NCBI RefSeq assembly: GCF_024721155.1
Contig: NZ_JAHVAP010000010.1
Coordinates: 248,001 to 312,000, forward strand
Length of the DNA: 64,000 nucleotides
Origin: Mucilaginibacter phenanthrenivorans
Lineage (GTDB): Bacteria > Bacteroidota > Bacteroidia > Sphingobacteriales > Sphingobacteriaceae
Direction of reading: 5' to 3'
Shown here piece by piece: positions 51,798-60,180 of this stretch; the stretch's first letter is position 1; each line of letters begins with the position of its first letter. The position numbers and the translations under genes are program-made. The notes below the pieces were generated by a model. The model worked only from the letters and a program-made list of their open reading frames with translations. It did not search any database and was not told the DNA's origin.

Positions 51798-52714
51798 AAA
51801 GGTAGATGTACTTCCGCCATCATGCATCTTGCACTTCCGCCGCCATTTGTTTCAATGGTGTTGATATTAGAATAAATGAGCTTGCCGTACTTTTCCAGGT
51901 CTGTCTTTTGTCCTGGCGAAAGGGCATTAAAAGCATTTTCACTCATCACTATCAAATTTTCGCCACCTGCATTCTTTACTTCAAGCATATTGCCGGCAAA
52001 CTTGTTCATCTGCTCAAATGAAATGTCGATAATTTCTTTTTGGGTTGACAAAAGAGATTCCTTAACCACAATTTTTTCGTGCGGATTGGGGATGCTATCC
52101 AAACAGATCACTGCAAAGCTGCTGCCGACACACATCAGCACGTTTGTATGATAAATGGCTTTGCCTTTTTCATCAACCGCATCAAAGCAGATAGCTGTAT
52201 AGCCAGCCTGTTCACAGAACAAGTCCAATACCTCGCGGTTGGTGCGGGGCGAAAGGCATGCGTAAGCTATTTTATTCACCCTATCCAGTACCATGCTGCC
52301 GGTGCCTTCTAAAAATTTATCTTCCACCTCAAACCGACTTAGGTCGATAATGTGCTTTACCGCAAAACTATCTTCCAACTTGGCAATGATATCTTCCCTG
52401 CGTTCCAAACGTCGGTTCTCAGCCTGCATAGGGTATAAAAATATGCCGCCGTCGGCATGGAATGACACCCAGTTATTTGGAAAGATAGAATCCGGGGTAT
52501 ACGGCTCGTGCGTGTCGTCAACAACAGTTACATCAACGCCGTTGCTGCACAAGGTGTTTACCATACGGTCGAACTCCTCTTGTGCCTTTTCATTTACGCC
52601 ATCCTTGGCTGTATTACGGTTTTGGAAGGCATTACTTGCCGCCGTTTCTTCGTTAAATCCAAAGTTTACCGGGCGGATCATTAATATGTGGGATGTGGAT
52701 TGTTGCTGGTTCAT
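51752..52714 (-). CDS. Citrulline utilisation hydrolase CtlX-type (arginine deiminase-related)
   Basis: 320 residues from the ATG at 52714. Conserved blocks are 'SHILMIRPVNFGFN', 'PDSIFPNNWVSFHADGGIFLYPM', 'LEGTGSMVLDRV', 'CFDAVDEKGKAIYHTNVLM' and catalytic Cys in 'NGGGSARCMMAEVHLP'. It belongs to the guanidino-modifying (GME) superfamily; CtlX-named members act on citrulline. The upstream in-frame ATG at 52735 is repeat sequence (family C), as are the last ~14 residues. Lies between arginine decarboxylase and arginine deiminase genes. Confidence 0.85.
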   Translation of the reverse strand: MNQQQSTSHILMIRPVNFGFNEETAASNAFQNRNTAKDGVNEKAQEEFDRMVNTLCSNGVDVTVVDDTHEPYTPDSIFPNNWVSFHADGGIFLYPMQAENRRLERREDIIAKLEDSFAVKHIIDLSRFEVEDKFLEGTGSMVLDRVNKIAYACLSPRTNREVLDLFCEQAGYTAICFDAVDEKGKAIYHTNVLMCVGSSFAVICLDSIPNPHEKIVVKESLLSTQKEIIDISFEQMNKFAGNMLEVKNAGGENLIVMSENAFNALSPGQKTDLEKYGKLIYSNINTIETNGGGSARCMMAEVHLPLGSWFIAEKARAPVS

Positions 52715-52817
52715 AGTTGATAGTTCATGGTTCATAGCCGAAGTTCATGCGGAATGGTTCCTAGTAGTGAATAGCTGAAGCTACCATGAACTGTGAACCA
52801 TCAACCATGAACTATAA
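52707..52817. repeat. Family-C inverted array between arginine deiminase and ctlX genes
   Basis: GGTTCATAGTTGATAGTTCA at the left and ACCATGAACTGTGAACCATC at the right, with a partly degenerate middle. It runs from the ctlX start to the stop of the deiminase gene (52812). Confidence 0.75.
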
Positions 52818-54257
52818 AATTTCATCCCTTTGTAACGGCATACTCATGCAATGAAAACCACCACGGGCGCGTGAAAGCTCGGCGGACGGCATCAGGATGA
52901 GTGTGTCAATCATCGTTTCTGGATTAAGTTCGCCGCTCTCAAATTGTTTTAACAGGTCGGCAACTTTTATTATGGTAAAGCCTTTTTCCTTGAATGCCTC
53001 AACGGTTTTGTCGTTGCGGTCGTAGCCTAAAACTACCCCCTCCTTTACAGCAAGTAAGTTGCAGGAGTCGGTCCATTGCTCACGTGCATCGTAAGGAAAA
53101 GTATCGCCGCCTGAATAAATAAACTCGGTTTTTTCTGCACTTTTAAGATCGTTCTCGCTGATATCGGTTAGCAGGTCTTCCAAAGTATCAAAGGTCTTTG
53201 TCCTTTTATCTTTCCTAAATTGAACAATCTCAGGCTTATCCTTATTTTTTTTATCAGCAAACCAGGCTATTGGTTCATTGTTTTGAATGGCGGTTTCTGT
53301 TGCAGATAACGAGCGCAACAGCACCCACATATTACGTTTTACCTGCGTAAAAACCGTGTCGATATGCATGTAATCACGCTTATGCGGAATTTTTACAATG
53401 GTCACCTTTTTTACCACATCGTTTTCAAACAGCAGCTTTATGGCTTCGTTGGCGCCGCTTACCGAAGTGCGCTCACTGCAACCAATTATCAAATGCTTTG
53501 GGCTAACCATCATCACATCGCCGCCTTCAAGCGTGGTCTTTTGATCGGTATCCTCGCCGGGGCGTAAAAAATGTTGAACTGTTTCAGGGATCTCCAGTAT
53601 GTTGTCTTGATAAGCAGCAAACAGCGGATGGTTAAAAAATATATACCGCATTATCAACGTTTCGCGCGCCCTTGCCTTCTTTGCCGGTTTGTTGAGCAGC
53701 ATATAATTATTAATGGCGATCCCGATATCCCTGGAGAAAATCAAATTAGGGATAGGAGCGAAGATCATTTCGTTTTTATTAAACGAACCAGAAATGATCA
53801 CCTTCGCAAGCTCCACAGGTTCGGTTGCTATTAATTTTAATTGCAGGCGATAAGTGCAATTCTCAATGGCACAAACAGATGCAACCATTTTTTTACGGGT
53901 ATCATCGTCATGCAAAATATCTTCCAGCAAACTTTGGATTTCTATAACCTTGTTTGAAGCATGGAATGCCTTGTCATCAGGCTTATAAAATGAGCGGTTA
54001 CTTTGCTCGGCGTCTATTTGCGCCAGCTTGCCTTTTATCTTTCCAGGATCAAGAAAATACATCAACAACTTAACGTAATAGTCGTATTCGTTTTTGCGCA
54101 TGGTATCCAGGTGTACGATGTCTTCAAAAAGCCAGTCTTGTGCTTTTGATGGCACCACCTTGCCCAGGCCGTTATCAGGGCTGTGGATCAATAATGCGCG
54201 CAGGTTTCCAATTTCGGATGTTACATCTAATTTAAATTCGCTGTTGCTAAGTGTCAT
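52812..54257 (-). CDS. arcA: Arginine deiminase
   Basis: 481 residues from the ATG at 54257, longer than the ~410 usual. Active-site blocks: 'LRALLIHSPDNGL', 'LIFSRDIGIAI', 'LEGGDVMMVSPKHLIIGCSERTS', 'YMHIDTVFT', catalytic Cys in 'ARGGFHCMSMPLQRDEIL'. It hydrolyses arginine to citrulline and ammonia. Extra length is mainly in two inserted regions (~100-140 and ~320-370). The upstream codon at 54278 lies inside the exact -7 box, so 54257 is the start. Divergent from argS. Confidence 0.88.
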   Translation of the reverse strand: MTLSNSEFKLDVTSEIGNLRALLIHSPDNGLGKVVPSKAQDWLFEDIVHLDTMRKNEYDYYVKLLMYFLDPGKIKGKLAQIDAEQSNRSFYKPDDKAFHASNKVIEIQSLLEDILHDDDTRKKMVASVCAIENCTYRLQLKLIATEPVELAKVIISGSFNKNEMIFAPIPNLIFSRDIGIAINNYMLLNKPAKKARARETLIMRYIFFNHPLFAAYQDNILEIPETVQHFLRPGEDTDQKTTLEGGDVMMVSPKHLIIGCSERTSVSGANEAIKLLFENDVVKKVTIVKIPHKRDYMHIDTVFTQVKRNMWVLLRSLSATETAIQNNEPIAWFADKKNKDKPEIVQFRKDKRTKTFDTLEDLLTDISENDLKSAEKTEFIYSGGDTFPYDAREQWTDSCNLLAVKEGVVLGYDRNDKTVEAFKEKGFTIIKVADLLKQFESGELNPETMIDTLILMPSAELSRARGGFHCMSMPLQRDEIL

Positions 54258-54275
54258 AAATGGGTTGTAGAAGCG

Positions 54276-54283
54276 CAAATATA
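54276..54283 (-). promoter_or_regulatory. -7 promoter box of arcA
   Basis: Minus-strand TATATTTG, exact match, 18 bases before the ATG at 54257. Confidence 0.6.
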
Positions 54284-54284
54284 G

Positions 54285-54316
54285 TGATTAGAGGTCAGAG
54301 ATTAGAGGTTAGTTGG
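54285..54316. repeat. Family-D repeat
   Basis: AGTGATTAGAGGTCAGAGAT continuing TAGAGGTTAGTT; upstream of arcA in the arcA-argS divergent region. Confidence 0.65.
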
Positions 54317-54336
54317 GCCGTCGGGCGAGTGACTCT

Positions 54337-54456
54337 TTGTCTGAATTGGAATTTACAGGATTTCGAAATTTGCAGAATGCAAAGTCAGTCTGTTTCGGCG
54401 GTTTTCCAAACATAATTCAGAGAATTCTCTAATTCTGTAAATTCTGATTCAGACAA
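54337..54456. repeat. Family-J inverted array upstream of argS
   Basis: The left arm starts TTGTCTGAATTGGAATTTAC; the right arm ends TGTAAATTCTGATTCAGACAA. The arms are complementary over about 35 bases. It directly precedes the argS promoter. Confidence 0.7.
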
Positions 54457-54474
54457 CTTTCGGACTAAAATTCG

Positions 54475-54482
54475 TATTTTTG
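54475..54482 (+). promoter_or_regulatory. -7 promoter box of argS
   Basis: TATTTTTG, exact match, 4 bases before the argS ATG; preceded by TCAGACAACTTTCGGACTAA, shared with alaS. Confidence 0.6.
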
Positions 54483-54486
54483 CACC

Positions 54487-56250
54487 ATGAATTTTATTCT
54501 CGACGCTACTGTTAAAGCTGTTAAACACCTATACGATATTGATATTGCCGCTGCCGATATAAACCTGCAGGAAACCCGCAAGGAGTTTGAAGGACAGGTT
54601 ACTGTGGTTACCTTTCCATTCACCAAATTCTCAAAAAAGTCACCTGAACAAACCGGGACAGAGGTTGGGGAATTTCTTAAAAACGAATTAAGTGAGGTTT
54701 CAGGTTTTAACGTAGTAAAGGGTTTTCTGAATTTATCCATAGCTGATGAGTATTGGATAAATCAACTCTATAACGAAATATTACCCGATACATTCGCCGT
54801 TGTACCTGCAAATGGCCAAAAGGTGATGGTAGAATACTCATCGCCTAATACCAATAAACCATTGCATTTAGGTCACGTTAGGAATAACCTATTGGGCTTC
54901 TCTATTTCTGAGATCCTGGGTGCTGCTGGTTACGAAGTTATAAAGGCAAATTTGGTTAATGACCGTGGGATTCATATCTGTAAGTCGATGCTCGCGTGGC
55001 AAAAATTCGGGAATGGCGAAACGCCAGAATCGACACGGTTGAAGGGTGACCATTTGGTTGGGAAGTATTATGTGATCTTCGATCAGGAATATAAAGCGCA
55101 GATAAAGGAATTAAAGGACGAAGGACAAACCGAAGAGGAGGCAAAAAAGAATGCGCCTTTAATAAAGGAAGCCCAGGAAATGCTCCAGCAATGGGAGGCA
55201 GGGAACGAAGAAGTCATCAGCCTTTGGAAAACCATGAACAATTGGGTTTACGGCGGATTTGCTGAAACTTACAGGAAACTCGGCGTAACCTTTGATAAAT
55301 TCTATTACGAGTCTGACACCTATTTATTAGGTAAGGATATTGTTGATGAGGGATTAGCGAAGGGTGTTTTCTTTAGGAAAGATGACGGCTCAGTTTGGAT
55401 CGACTTAACTTCGGAAGGACTTGATGAAAAATTAGTTTTACGCTCGGATGGTACCTCGGTTTACATGACCCAGGATATGGGTACCGCGCAGTTGAAATAC
55501 AATGATTTCCACATGGATAAATCAATCTATGTAGTAGGTAACGAGCAGGATTACCATTTTAAGGTATTGTTTACCATTCTTAAAAAATTAGGTAAGGATG
55601 GAGCTGATGGCCTTTTCCATTTATCCTATGGGATGGTTGACCTGCCTACCGGTAAGATGAAATCGCGTGAGGGAACGGTTGTAGATGCGGACGACCTGAT
55701 CGAAAAAATGGAGCAGACTGCCAAAGAGCAAACAGAAGCGATGGGTAAGGTAGATGGCTTTGGCGAGGACGAAAAGCAACAGCTTTATCATACCATCGGT
55801 ATGGGCGCTTTAAAATATTTCCTGTTAAAGGTTGATCCCAAGAAGCGGTTACTATTTAATCCTGAAGAGTCGGTTGATTTCCAGGGGCATACCGGACCGT
55901 TTATTCAATATACCCATGCGCGAATTCGGTCCGTATTAAGCAGGGCTAAAATTACCAATGCTGACGTTACGGTTAGCCAATTGGCACCTGAAGAGCGGGA
56001 TCTGATCGTTTCACTAACCCAGTTCCCGGAAATCATAAAGGCTGCTGCAGATGGCTACAGCCCGGCAGTAATTGCGAATTATGTATACGAGGTGGCTAAA
56101 ATCTACAACAAATTCTACCACGAATGCTCGATACTACAGGCGGACGATGAAAATGTAAAAGAATTCAGATTGCAATTATCGGCAGCATCAGGAAAGGTGA
56201 TTAATAAAGGAATGAAATTATTGGGGATAGACGTGCCGGAGCGGATGTAG
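54487..56250 (+). CDS. argS: Arginyl-tRNA synthetase
   Basis: 587 residues, standard. HIGH motif in 'NTNKPLHLGHVRNNLLG', a KMSKS-like 'GKMKSREGT', an N-terminal Add-1 domain and the DALR anticodon domain at the end ('QYTHARIRSVLSRAKI', 'YNKFYHECSIL'). It charges tRNA-Arg. Lying divergent from the arginine-degrading genes links arginine supply and use by position only. Confidence 0.96.
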   Translation: MNFILDATVKAVKHLYDIDIAAADINLQETRKEFEGQVTVVTFPFTKFSKKSPEQTGTEVGEFLKNELSEVSGFNVVKGFLNLSIADEYWINQLYNEILPDTFAVVPANGQKVMVEYSSPNTNKPLHLGHVRNNLLGFSISEILGAAGYEVIKANLVNDRGIHICKSMLAWQKFGNGETPESTRLKGDHLVGKYYVIFDQEYKAQIKELKDEGQTEEEAKKNAPLIKEAQEMLQQWEAGNEEVISLWKTMNNWVYGGFAETYRKLGVTFDKFYYESDTYLLGKDIVDEGLAKGVFFRKDDGSVWIDLTSEGLDEKLVLRSDGTSVYMTQDMGTAQLKYNDFHMDKSIYVVGNEQDYHFKVLFTILKKLGKDGADGLFHLSYGMVDLPTGKMKSREGTVVDADDLIEKMEQTAKEQTEAMGKVDGFGEDEKQQLYHTIGMGALKYFLLKVDPKKRLLFNPEESVDFQGHTGPFIQYTHARIRSVLSRAKITNADVTVSQLAPEERDLIVSLTQFPEIIKAAADGYSPAVIANYVYEVAKIYNKFYHECSILQADDENVKEFRLQLSAASGKVINKGMKLLGIDVPERM

Positions 56251-56274
56251 GCCCCCTATCCCCCTAAAGGGGGA
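56251..56274. repeat. Family-G palindrome
   Basis: GCCCCCTATCCCCCTAAAGG followed by GGGA, directly after the argS stop. Confidence 0.8.
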
Positions 56275-56276
56275 AT

Positions 56277-56324
56277 AAAAGCAAAAGGCTTTGCAGTTCT
56301 ATCCGCGAAGCCTTTTGCTTTTTA
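56277..56324 (+). terminator. Terminator of argS
   Basis: AAAAGCAAAAGGCTT, 16-base loop, AAGCCTTTTGCTTTT, then more T: a 15-base perfect stem. Flanked on both sides by family-G palindromes. Confidence 0.88.
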
Positions 56325-56333
56325 ATTTTTTTT

Positions 56334-56360
56334 GCTCCCCTTAGGGGCTGGGGGCTTGGC
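56334..56360. repeat. Family-G palindrome, second copy
   Basis: GCTCCCCTTAGGGGCTGGGG followed by GCTTGGC, 2 bases before the stop codon of the convergent lipoprotein gene (56363). Confidence 0.75.
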
Positions 56361-56362
56361 TT

Positions 56363-56656
56363 TTATCTCCAATGTCCTCTATGCCAGGCATACCCGCGAT
56401 TGGTGTGTGTCCATCCGCCGCGTACATAAGCCCGGCCGACTCTCGGCCTCGCCCAGTAGCCTCTGCGATAAACATAACGTCCGCCGCTGTAGCCCCAATC
56501 ACCATCAATCCAAACTGCGCCGGCATAGGGTGCAACAGGTCGTTCATAAACAGGTTCAACCGGCTGATCGGCCACATAATAAGTTCCTTCACATGCTGAC
56601 AGGAATAACGATCCCGCTAATGCAGTCATTATTCCCAATTTTGATATCGTTTTCAT
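56363..56656 (-). CDS. Small lipoprotein with WXXGXW/YXWGXW-type repeats
   Basis: 97 residues. 'TALAGSLFLSACEGTYY' is a lipobox. The mature part repeats aromatic-Gly motifs ('GAVWIDGDWGYSGGRYVYRRGYWARPRVGRAYVRGGWTHT', ending 'GYAWHRGHWR'), the WXXGXW pattern found in Bacteroidota surface lipoproteins. Function unknown. Overlapping frames are shadows. Confidence 0.78.
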   Translation of the reverse strand: MKTISKLGIMTALAGSLFLSACEGTYYVADQPVEPVYERPVAPYAGAVWIDGDWGYSGGRYVYRRGYWARPRVGRAYVRGGWTHTNRGYAWHRGHWR

Positions 56657-56721
56657 AGATATTAAATATTAAATAATAGATGAATACATAGACAATTATT
56701 TTGAGAAAAGGTTTAAGCTAG

Positions 56722-56779
56722 TTAATTAGAGGCTGGAGATTAGAGATTGGTTAGTCCGAAAGTCAGTAGAGTCCGGAAG
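56722..56779. repeat. Family-D and family-I repeats in tandem
   Basis: TTAATTAGAGGCTGGAGATT continuing AGAGATTGG (family D, to 56752) runs into TTAGTCCGAAAGTCAGTAGA continuing GTCCGG (family I). Two families side by side before the hydroxyacyl-CoA dehydrogenase terminator. Confidence 0.65.
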
Positions 56780-56797
56780 AAAAATAGGGAATAGTTC

Positions 56798-56830
56798 AAA
56801 TTTACGAAGTTTTTAAAACTTCGTAAATTT
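56798..56830. terminator. Terminator of the hydroxyacyl-CoA dehydrogenase gene
   Basis: AAATTTACGAAGTTT, loop TTA, AAACTTCGTAAATTT: a perfect 15-base stem, 9 bases from the stop at 56839. Confidence 0.78.
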
Positions 56831-56838
56831 TGGAGATT

Positions 56839-57726
56839 CTAAAGGAATTTTTCTGCTACCAACAGGTCCTTGCTTCCCGGTGTGTACTTGTAAAAGCCGC
56901 TGCCTGATTTTACACCTGTGTGCCCTGCTGTCACCATGTTTACCAACAAGGGGCAAGGTGCATATTTCTGGTTGCCAAAACCGTCATATAGCACCTTTAA
57001 TATAGCCAGGCAAACATCCAGTCCAATAAAATCTGCCAGTTGCAGCGGACCCATCGGGTGGGCCATGCCTAATTTCATAACGGTATCAATTTCCTCAACT
57101 CCGGCAACACCTTCGTACAAGGTATAAATAGCCTCGTTTATCATCGGCATCAGGATGCGGTTGGCCACAAATCCCGGATAATCGTTTACTTCAACCGGCG
57201 CCTTATCGAGCTTTTTGGATAACTCCATAATAGTAGCTGTAACCGCGTCAGTCGTAGCGTAACCGCGGATCACCTCCACGAGCTTCATTACGGGAACAGG
57301 ATTCATGAAGTGCATGCCTATAACATTTCCCGGAGTTTTTGTTACCGATGCAATTTGAGTAATCGATATGGATGATGTGTTTGAAGCCAATATCGCTCCA
57401 TCCTTGCAAAAGTCGCTTAGCTGTTTAAACAGGTTTAGCTTTATTTCGCGGTTTTCTGTTGCGGCTTCTATAACCAGGTCTGCTTTTGCGACAGTGGTTT
57501 TAAGATCTGTAGAAGTTGTTATGTTGTTTAGCGTATCCGACTTAAGCTGTTCGTCAATTGTGCCCTTTTTAAGCTGACGATCAAGGTTACTGGTGATGGT
57601 TTGGATTGCCCTGGTTAAAGCATCCTGGTTGATATCAACCAAAATAACTGTAAAGCCATGCTGCGCAAATGTATGTGCAATTCCGTTACCCATTGTGCCG
57701 GAGCCTATTACGGTGATGTTCTTCAT
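56839..57726 (-). CDS. 3-hydroxybutyryl-CoA dehydrogenase
   Basis: 295 residues. NAD-binding 'VIGSGTMGNGIAHTFAQHGF', then 'LVIEAATENREIKLNLF', catalytic His in 'GNVIGMHFMNPVPVMKLVEVI', and the C-terminal dimer domain with 'DYPGFVANRILMPMINEAI' and 'KSGSGFYKY'. It oxidises (S)-3-hydroxyacyl-CoA to 3-ketoacyl-CoA. Together with scoAB elsewhere this fits acetoacetate/butyrate metabolism. Downstream of bioD with a 104-base gap filled by a family-F repeat. Confidence 0.9.
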   Translation of the reverse strand: MKNITVIGSGTMGNGIAHTFAQHGFTVILVDINQDALTRAIQTITSNLDRQLKKGTIDEQLKSDTLNNITTSTDLKTTVAKADLVIEAATENREIKLNLFKQLSDFCKDGAILASNTSSISITQIASVTKTPGNVIGMHFMNPVPVMKLVEVIRGYATTDAVTATIMELSKKLDKAPVEVNDYPGFVANRILMPMINEAIYTLYEGVAGVEEIDTVMKLGMAHPMGPLQLADFIGLDVCLAILKVLYDGFGNQKYAPCPLLVNMVTAGHTGVKSGSGFYKYTPGSKDLLVAEKFL

Positions 57727-57734
57727 TTAGTAAA

Positions 57735-57837
57735 GTTAGTTGTTGTAAAGGTTGTAAGTGTTGTAAAAGTTGTAATTTATTGGAAGATTTGTTCCGCTTT
57801 CAACAACTACAACTTTTACAACACTTACAACTAAATT
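57735..57837. repeat. Family-F inverted array (GTTGTAAAAGTTGTAA units)
   Basis: The left arm GTTGTAAAGGTTGTAAGTGT continuing TGTAAAAGTTGTAA; the right arm CAACAACTACAACTTTTACA continuing ACACTTACAACTAAA. It overlaps the bioD stop (57831) and reaches to 8 bases before the next start. Confidence 0.8.
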
Positions 57838-58445
57838 TCTACATATCCTCCCGCATCGATAATAGCTTTTTTGTCGATCAGGTTATATTCCGGGATATGC
57901 CCTAATAATTCGATACCGGTATATTTGAGAATATATTCCTTTGAGTAAATATCCTTTACGCCGTTAAATATGATCCCTTTAATCGGGATATGACGGTGCT
58001 TTAATGCATCGATAGATAAAAGTGTGTGATTAATGCTCCCCAAATAGTTTTTGGTTACCAATATCACTTCAGCATTTAGCTGCCTGATCAGGTCTATCAT
58101 GAGGAATTTATCGTTAAGCGGCACCATCAACCCACCTGCACCCTCTATAATTAAAGTATTGTCGGTTTCAGGAATTACGAATTTGTTTTTATCAATGCTG
58201 ATACCATCGATAGCAGCTGATTTGTGTGGAGAGAAGGGCTGGGTTAGCCTATACGTTTCCGGGTAAAAAACAGAAATATCGTTGGTAATCAGGTTTCTCA
58301 CCTTCATCGTATCGCTGTTATCCAAATCGCCAGATTGTACTGGTTTCCAGTAGTCGGCCCTTAATTTTTCAACCAGGGCCGCTGATACGATCGTTTTGCC
58401 AATCTCGGTTCCTATTCCTGTTATAAATATCGTTCTATTCGGCAT
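57831..58445 (-). CDS. bioD: Dethiobiotin synthetase
   Basis: 204 residues. P-loop 'FITGIGTEIGKTIVSAALVEKL' (GX2XEXGKT), 'YWKPVQSGD', 'LIIEGAGGLMVPL' and 'VILVTKNYLGSINHTLLSIDAL' are the family blocks. It closes the ureido ring of dethiobiotin from DAPA, CO2 and ATP. Its start overlaps the end of bioF by 11 bases. Confidence 0.93.
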   Translation of the reverse strand: MPNRTIFITGIGTEIGKTIVSAALVEKLRADYWKPVQSGDLDNSDTMKVRNLITNDISVFYPETYRLTQPFSPHKSAAIDGISIDKNKFVIPETDNTLIIEGAGGLMVPLNDKFLMIDLIRQLNAEVILVTKNYLGSINHTLLSIDALKHRHIPIKGIIFNGVKDIYSKEYILKYTGIELLGHIPEYNLIDKKAIIDAGGYVEI

Positions 58446-59562
58446 TGGTAAATGTATTAATAGTAGCGGTCAATAAAGTTATTTGTTCCGGTGTGTTGAA
58501 GGAATGAAGGCAAATTCTAATCCGCTCGCTTCCCTGAGGCACGGTAGGGCTAAGTATTGGCCGAATGTCAAGTCCTGTTTGCTGTAACAGGCTTGCAGCC
58601 TCCCTTGCTCTTTCATTACTTTTTAAAATCAAACAGTGTATTGCGCTGTCACTTTCAATAAGTTTACAACCGGATACATTATTTACGGAGTGTTTAAAAA
58701 GTCGGATGTTGGTTTTTAATTTTTCTATTTCTTCATCGGATGCTTTTAAATGCACATATGCTATCTTGATTGCTGCTATTTGACCGGGCGAAGCGGCTGT
58801 AGTATAAATAAACGACCGGGCAAAGTTTATTAGGTATTCACGTAAAAGCTTACTTCCCAAAACAATGGCCCCATGGCAACCCAAAGCTTTTCCGAATGTT
58901 ACTACACGTGCAAAAACTTTGCGCTGTAGGTGTTCACTCACTAAGCCAAATCCATATAATCCTACGGCATGGGCCTCGTCAATAATTAAATTGGCATTAT
59001 ATTTTTCTGTAAGTGCCACAATTTCTGCAAGGGCAGGCGTATCACCGTCCATCGAATACACGCTTTCAATGGCCACATAACAATTACCTTTAGCCCGTTT
59101 TAACTTTTCTTCAAGATTATTAAGATCATTGTGTTTAAAGCTATAGCGGTTAGCAAAGCTTAAACGGGCACCGTCTATTATTGAGGCGTGGATAAGCTCA
59201 TCTAAAATTATAGTGTCGCCGCGTTGTGGTAAGGATGAAAATAAACCAAGGTTGGCATCGTAACCTGAGTTAAAGATCAAGCCCGCTTCTGCGTTATGAA
59301 GATCAGTGATATATTGCTCGATTTCTTCTGTATAGTTTGAATTACCGGCTAATAACCTAGAACCTGTTGATCCATTTGTAGTTAAGCCGGCTCGACTTAT
59401 TTCCGCATCAATTTTATTTTTTAGTTCGATGGAACGGGCAAACCCCAGATAATCGTTCGAACAAAAATCAATTAAAGCATTGTCAGGCTGTAGCGCTCTG
59501 TAGTTACCGGCAAGTTGCCGTTCCTGCAGCTTTTTTACGATGAATAGTTCTGATGATGTCAA
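58435..59562 (-). CDS. bioF: 8-amino-7-oxononanoate synthase
   Basis: 375 residues. 'DFCSNDYLGFARS', 'GSTGSRLLAGNSNYTEEIE', 'LDELIHASIIDGARLS', 'IIDEAHAVGLYG' and the PLP Lys in 'VVTFGKALGCHGAIV' are alpha-oxoamine synthase blocks. It joins pimeloyl-thioester to alanine. It starts at TTG (59562); no ATG or GTG fits upstream. A near-match -7 box (minus AAAATTTG) ends 4 bases before it. A KBL (2-amino-3-ketobutyrate CoA ligase) is ruled out mainly by bioD next door. Confidence 0.88.
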   Translation of the reverse strand: MTSSELFIVKKLQERQLAGNYRALQPDNALIDFCSNDYLGFARSIELKNKIDAEISRAGLTTNGSTGSRLLAGNSNYTEEIEQYITDLHNAEAGLIFNSGYDANLGLFSSLPQRGDTIILDELIHASIIDGARLSFANRYSFKHNDLNNLEEKLKRAKGNCYVAIESVYSMDGDTPALAEIVALTEKYNANLIIDEAHAVGLYGFGLVSEHLQRKVFARVVTFGKALGCHGAIVLGSKLLREYLINFARSFIYTTAASPGQIAAIKIAYVHLKASDEEIEKLKTNIRLFKHSVNNVSGCKLIESDSAIHCLILKSNERAREAASLLQQTGLDIRPILSPTVPQGSERIRICLHSFNTPEQITLLTATINTFTNAE

Positions 59563-59588
59563 GCCCCAAATTTTGTGCTAAATTAAAA

Positions 59589-59614
59589 AAGCGCTTCGGT
59601 TAACGAAGCGCCTT
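59589..59614 (-). terminator. Terminator of the Spy-like gene
   Basis: GCGCTTCG, loop GTTAA, CGAAGCGC, with a T-run on the minus strand, 23 bases beyond the stop at 59637. Confidence 0.8.
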
Positions 59615-59636
59615 CTTAAAAAACTTTAGTTGGCGA

Positions 59637-59981
59637 TTAATTACCACCGCCGCCTTGTTGCCTTTGTGCGCGTTGCTCATCCATCATTTTCTGCCATGCT
59701 GCTGCCTGATCAGGAGTTAAAATGGCTTTGATTTTCTCGTTAGATGCCTGCATTAACGGGCGAAACGTTGACCTATCGGCGCCCGCTGTACGCAAACTGT
59801 CCATTGTTTTTGATTGTGACTGAAATATCGCTGTAACTTTAGTAGTTTGGTCGTCAGTTAGTTTAAGCTGTGTTTGCATTTGCTTAGCTCTTTCTTCAGG
59901 GGTTCTTCTGCCGCCACCTTGTGCGCGACATACTGCTGTAATTCCAATTAGGAAGCAGCACATTAACAAAATTTTTCTCAT
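59637..59981 (-). CDS. Spy/CpxP-like periplasmic protein
   Basis: 114 residues with a signal peptide ending near 'CRA|QGGG'. 'RTPEERAKQMQTQLKLTDDQTTKVTAIFQSQSKTMDSLR' and 'KIKAILTPDQAAAWQKMM' are the LTxxQ-motif helices of Spy/DUF4890 chaperone-like proteins. Gly/Gln-rich ends. Probably a periplasmic stress chaperone. Downstream of a family-A repeat region. Confidence 0.8.
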   Translation of the reverse strand: MRKILLMCCFLIGITAVCRAQGGGRRTPEERAKQMQTQLKLTDDQTTKVTAIFQSQSKTMDSLRTAGADRSTFRPLMQASNEKIKAILTPDQAAAWQKMMDEQRAQRQQGGGGN

Positions 59982-60068
59982 CTTTTTTTAGTTTTTTTAA
60001 TCTATAGATAAAGATAACCTCAATAAGGTTTAATTGTTAACATGTAACTTAATTGTTGCGTGGTGGTG

Positions 60069-60180
60069 AGGTGGTTGATTGAGTTGAATAAGTTGGATTG
60101 GGTTGATTAGGTTAAAAGCAATTGTTTTTATTTCAACCACTTACTTAATCAACCAATCCAACCCCATTAACTAATTATTA
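60069..60180. repeat. Family-A inverted array
   Basis: GGTTGATTGAGTTGAATAAG continuing TTGGATTGGGTTGATTAGG against ACTTAATCAACCAATCCAAC. It overlaps the stop codon of the S24 repressor gene (60171). Confidence 0.78.

Noticed and set aside
56341..56592. 83-residue minus-strand frame overlapping the WXXGXW lipoprotein
   Set aside because: The alternative frame lacks a signal and reads through the family-G repeat; the 97-residue frame has a lipobox and repeated motif.
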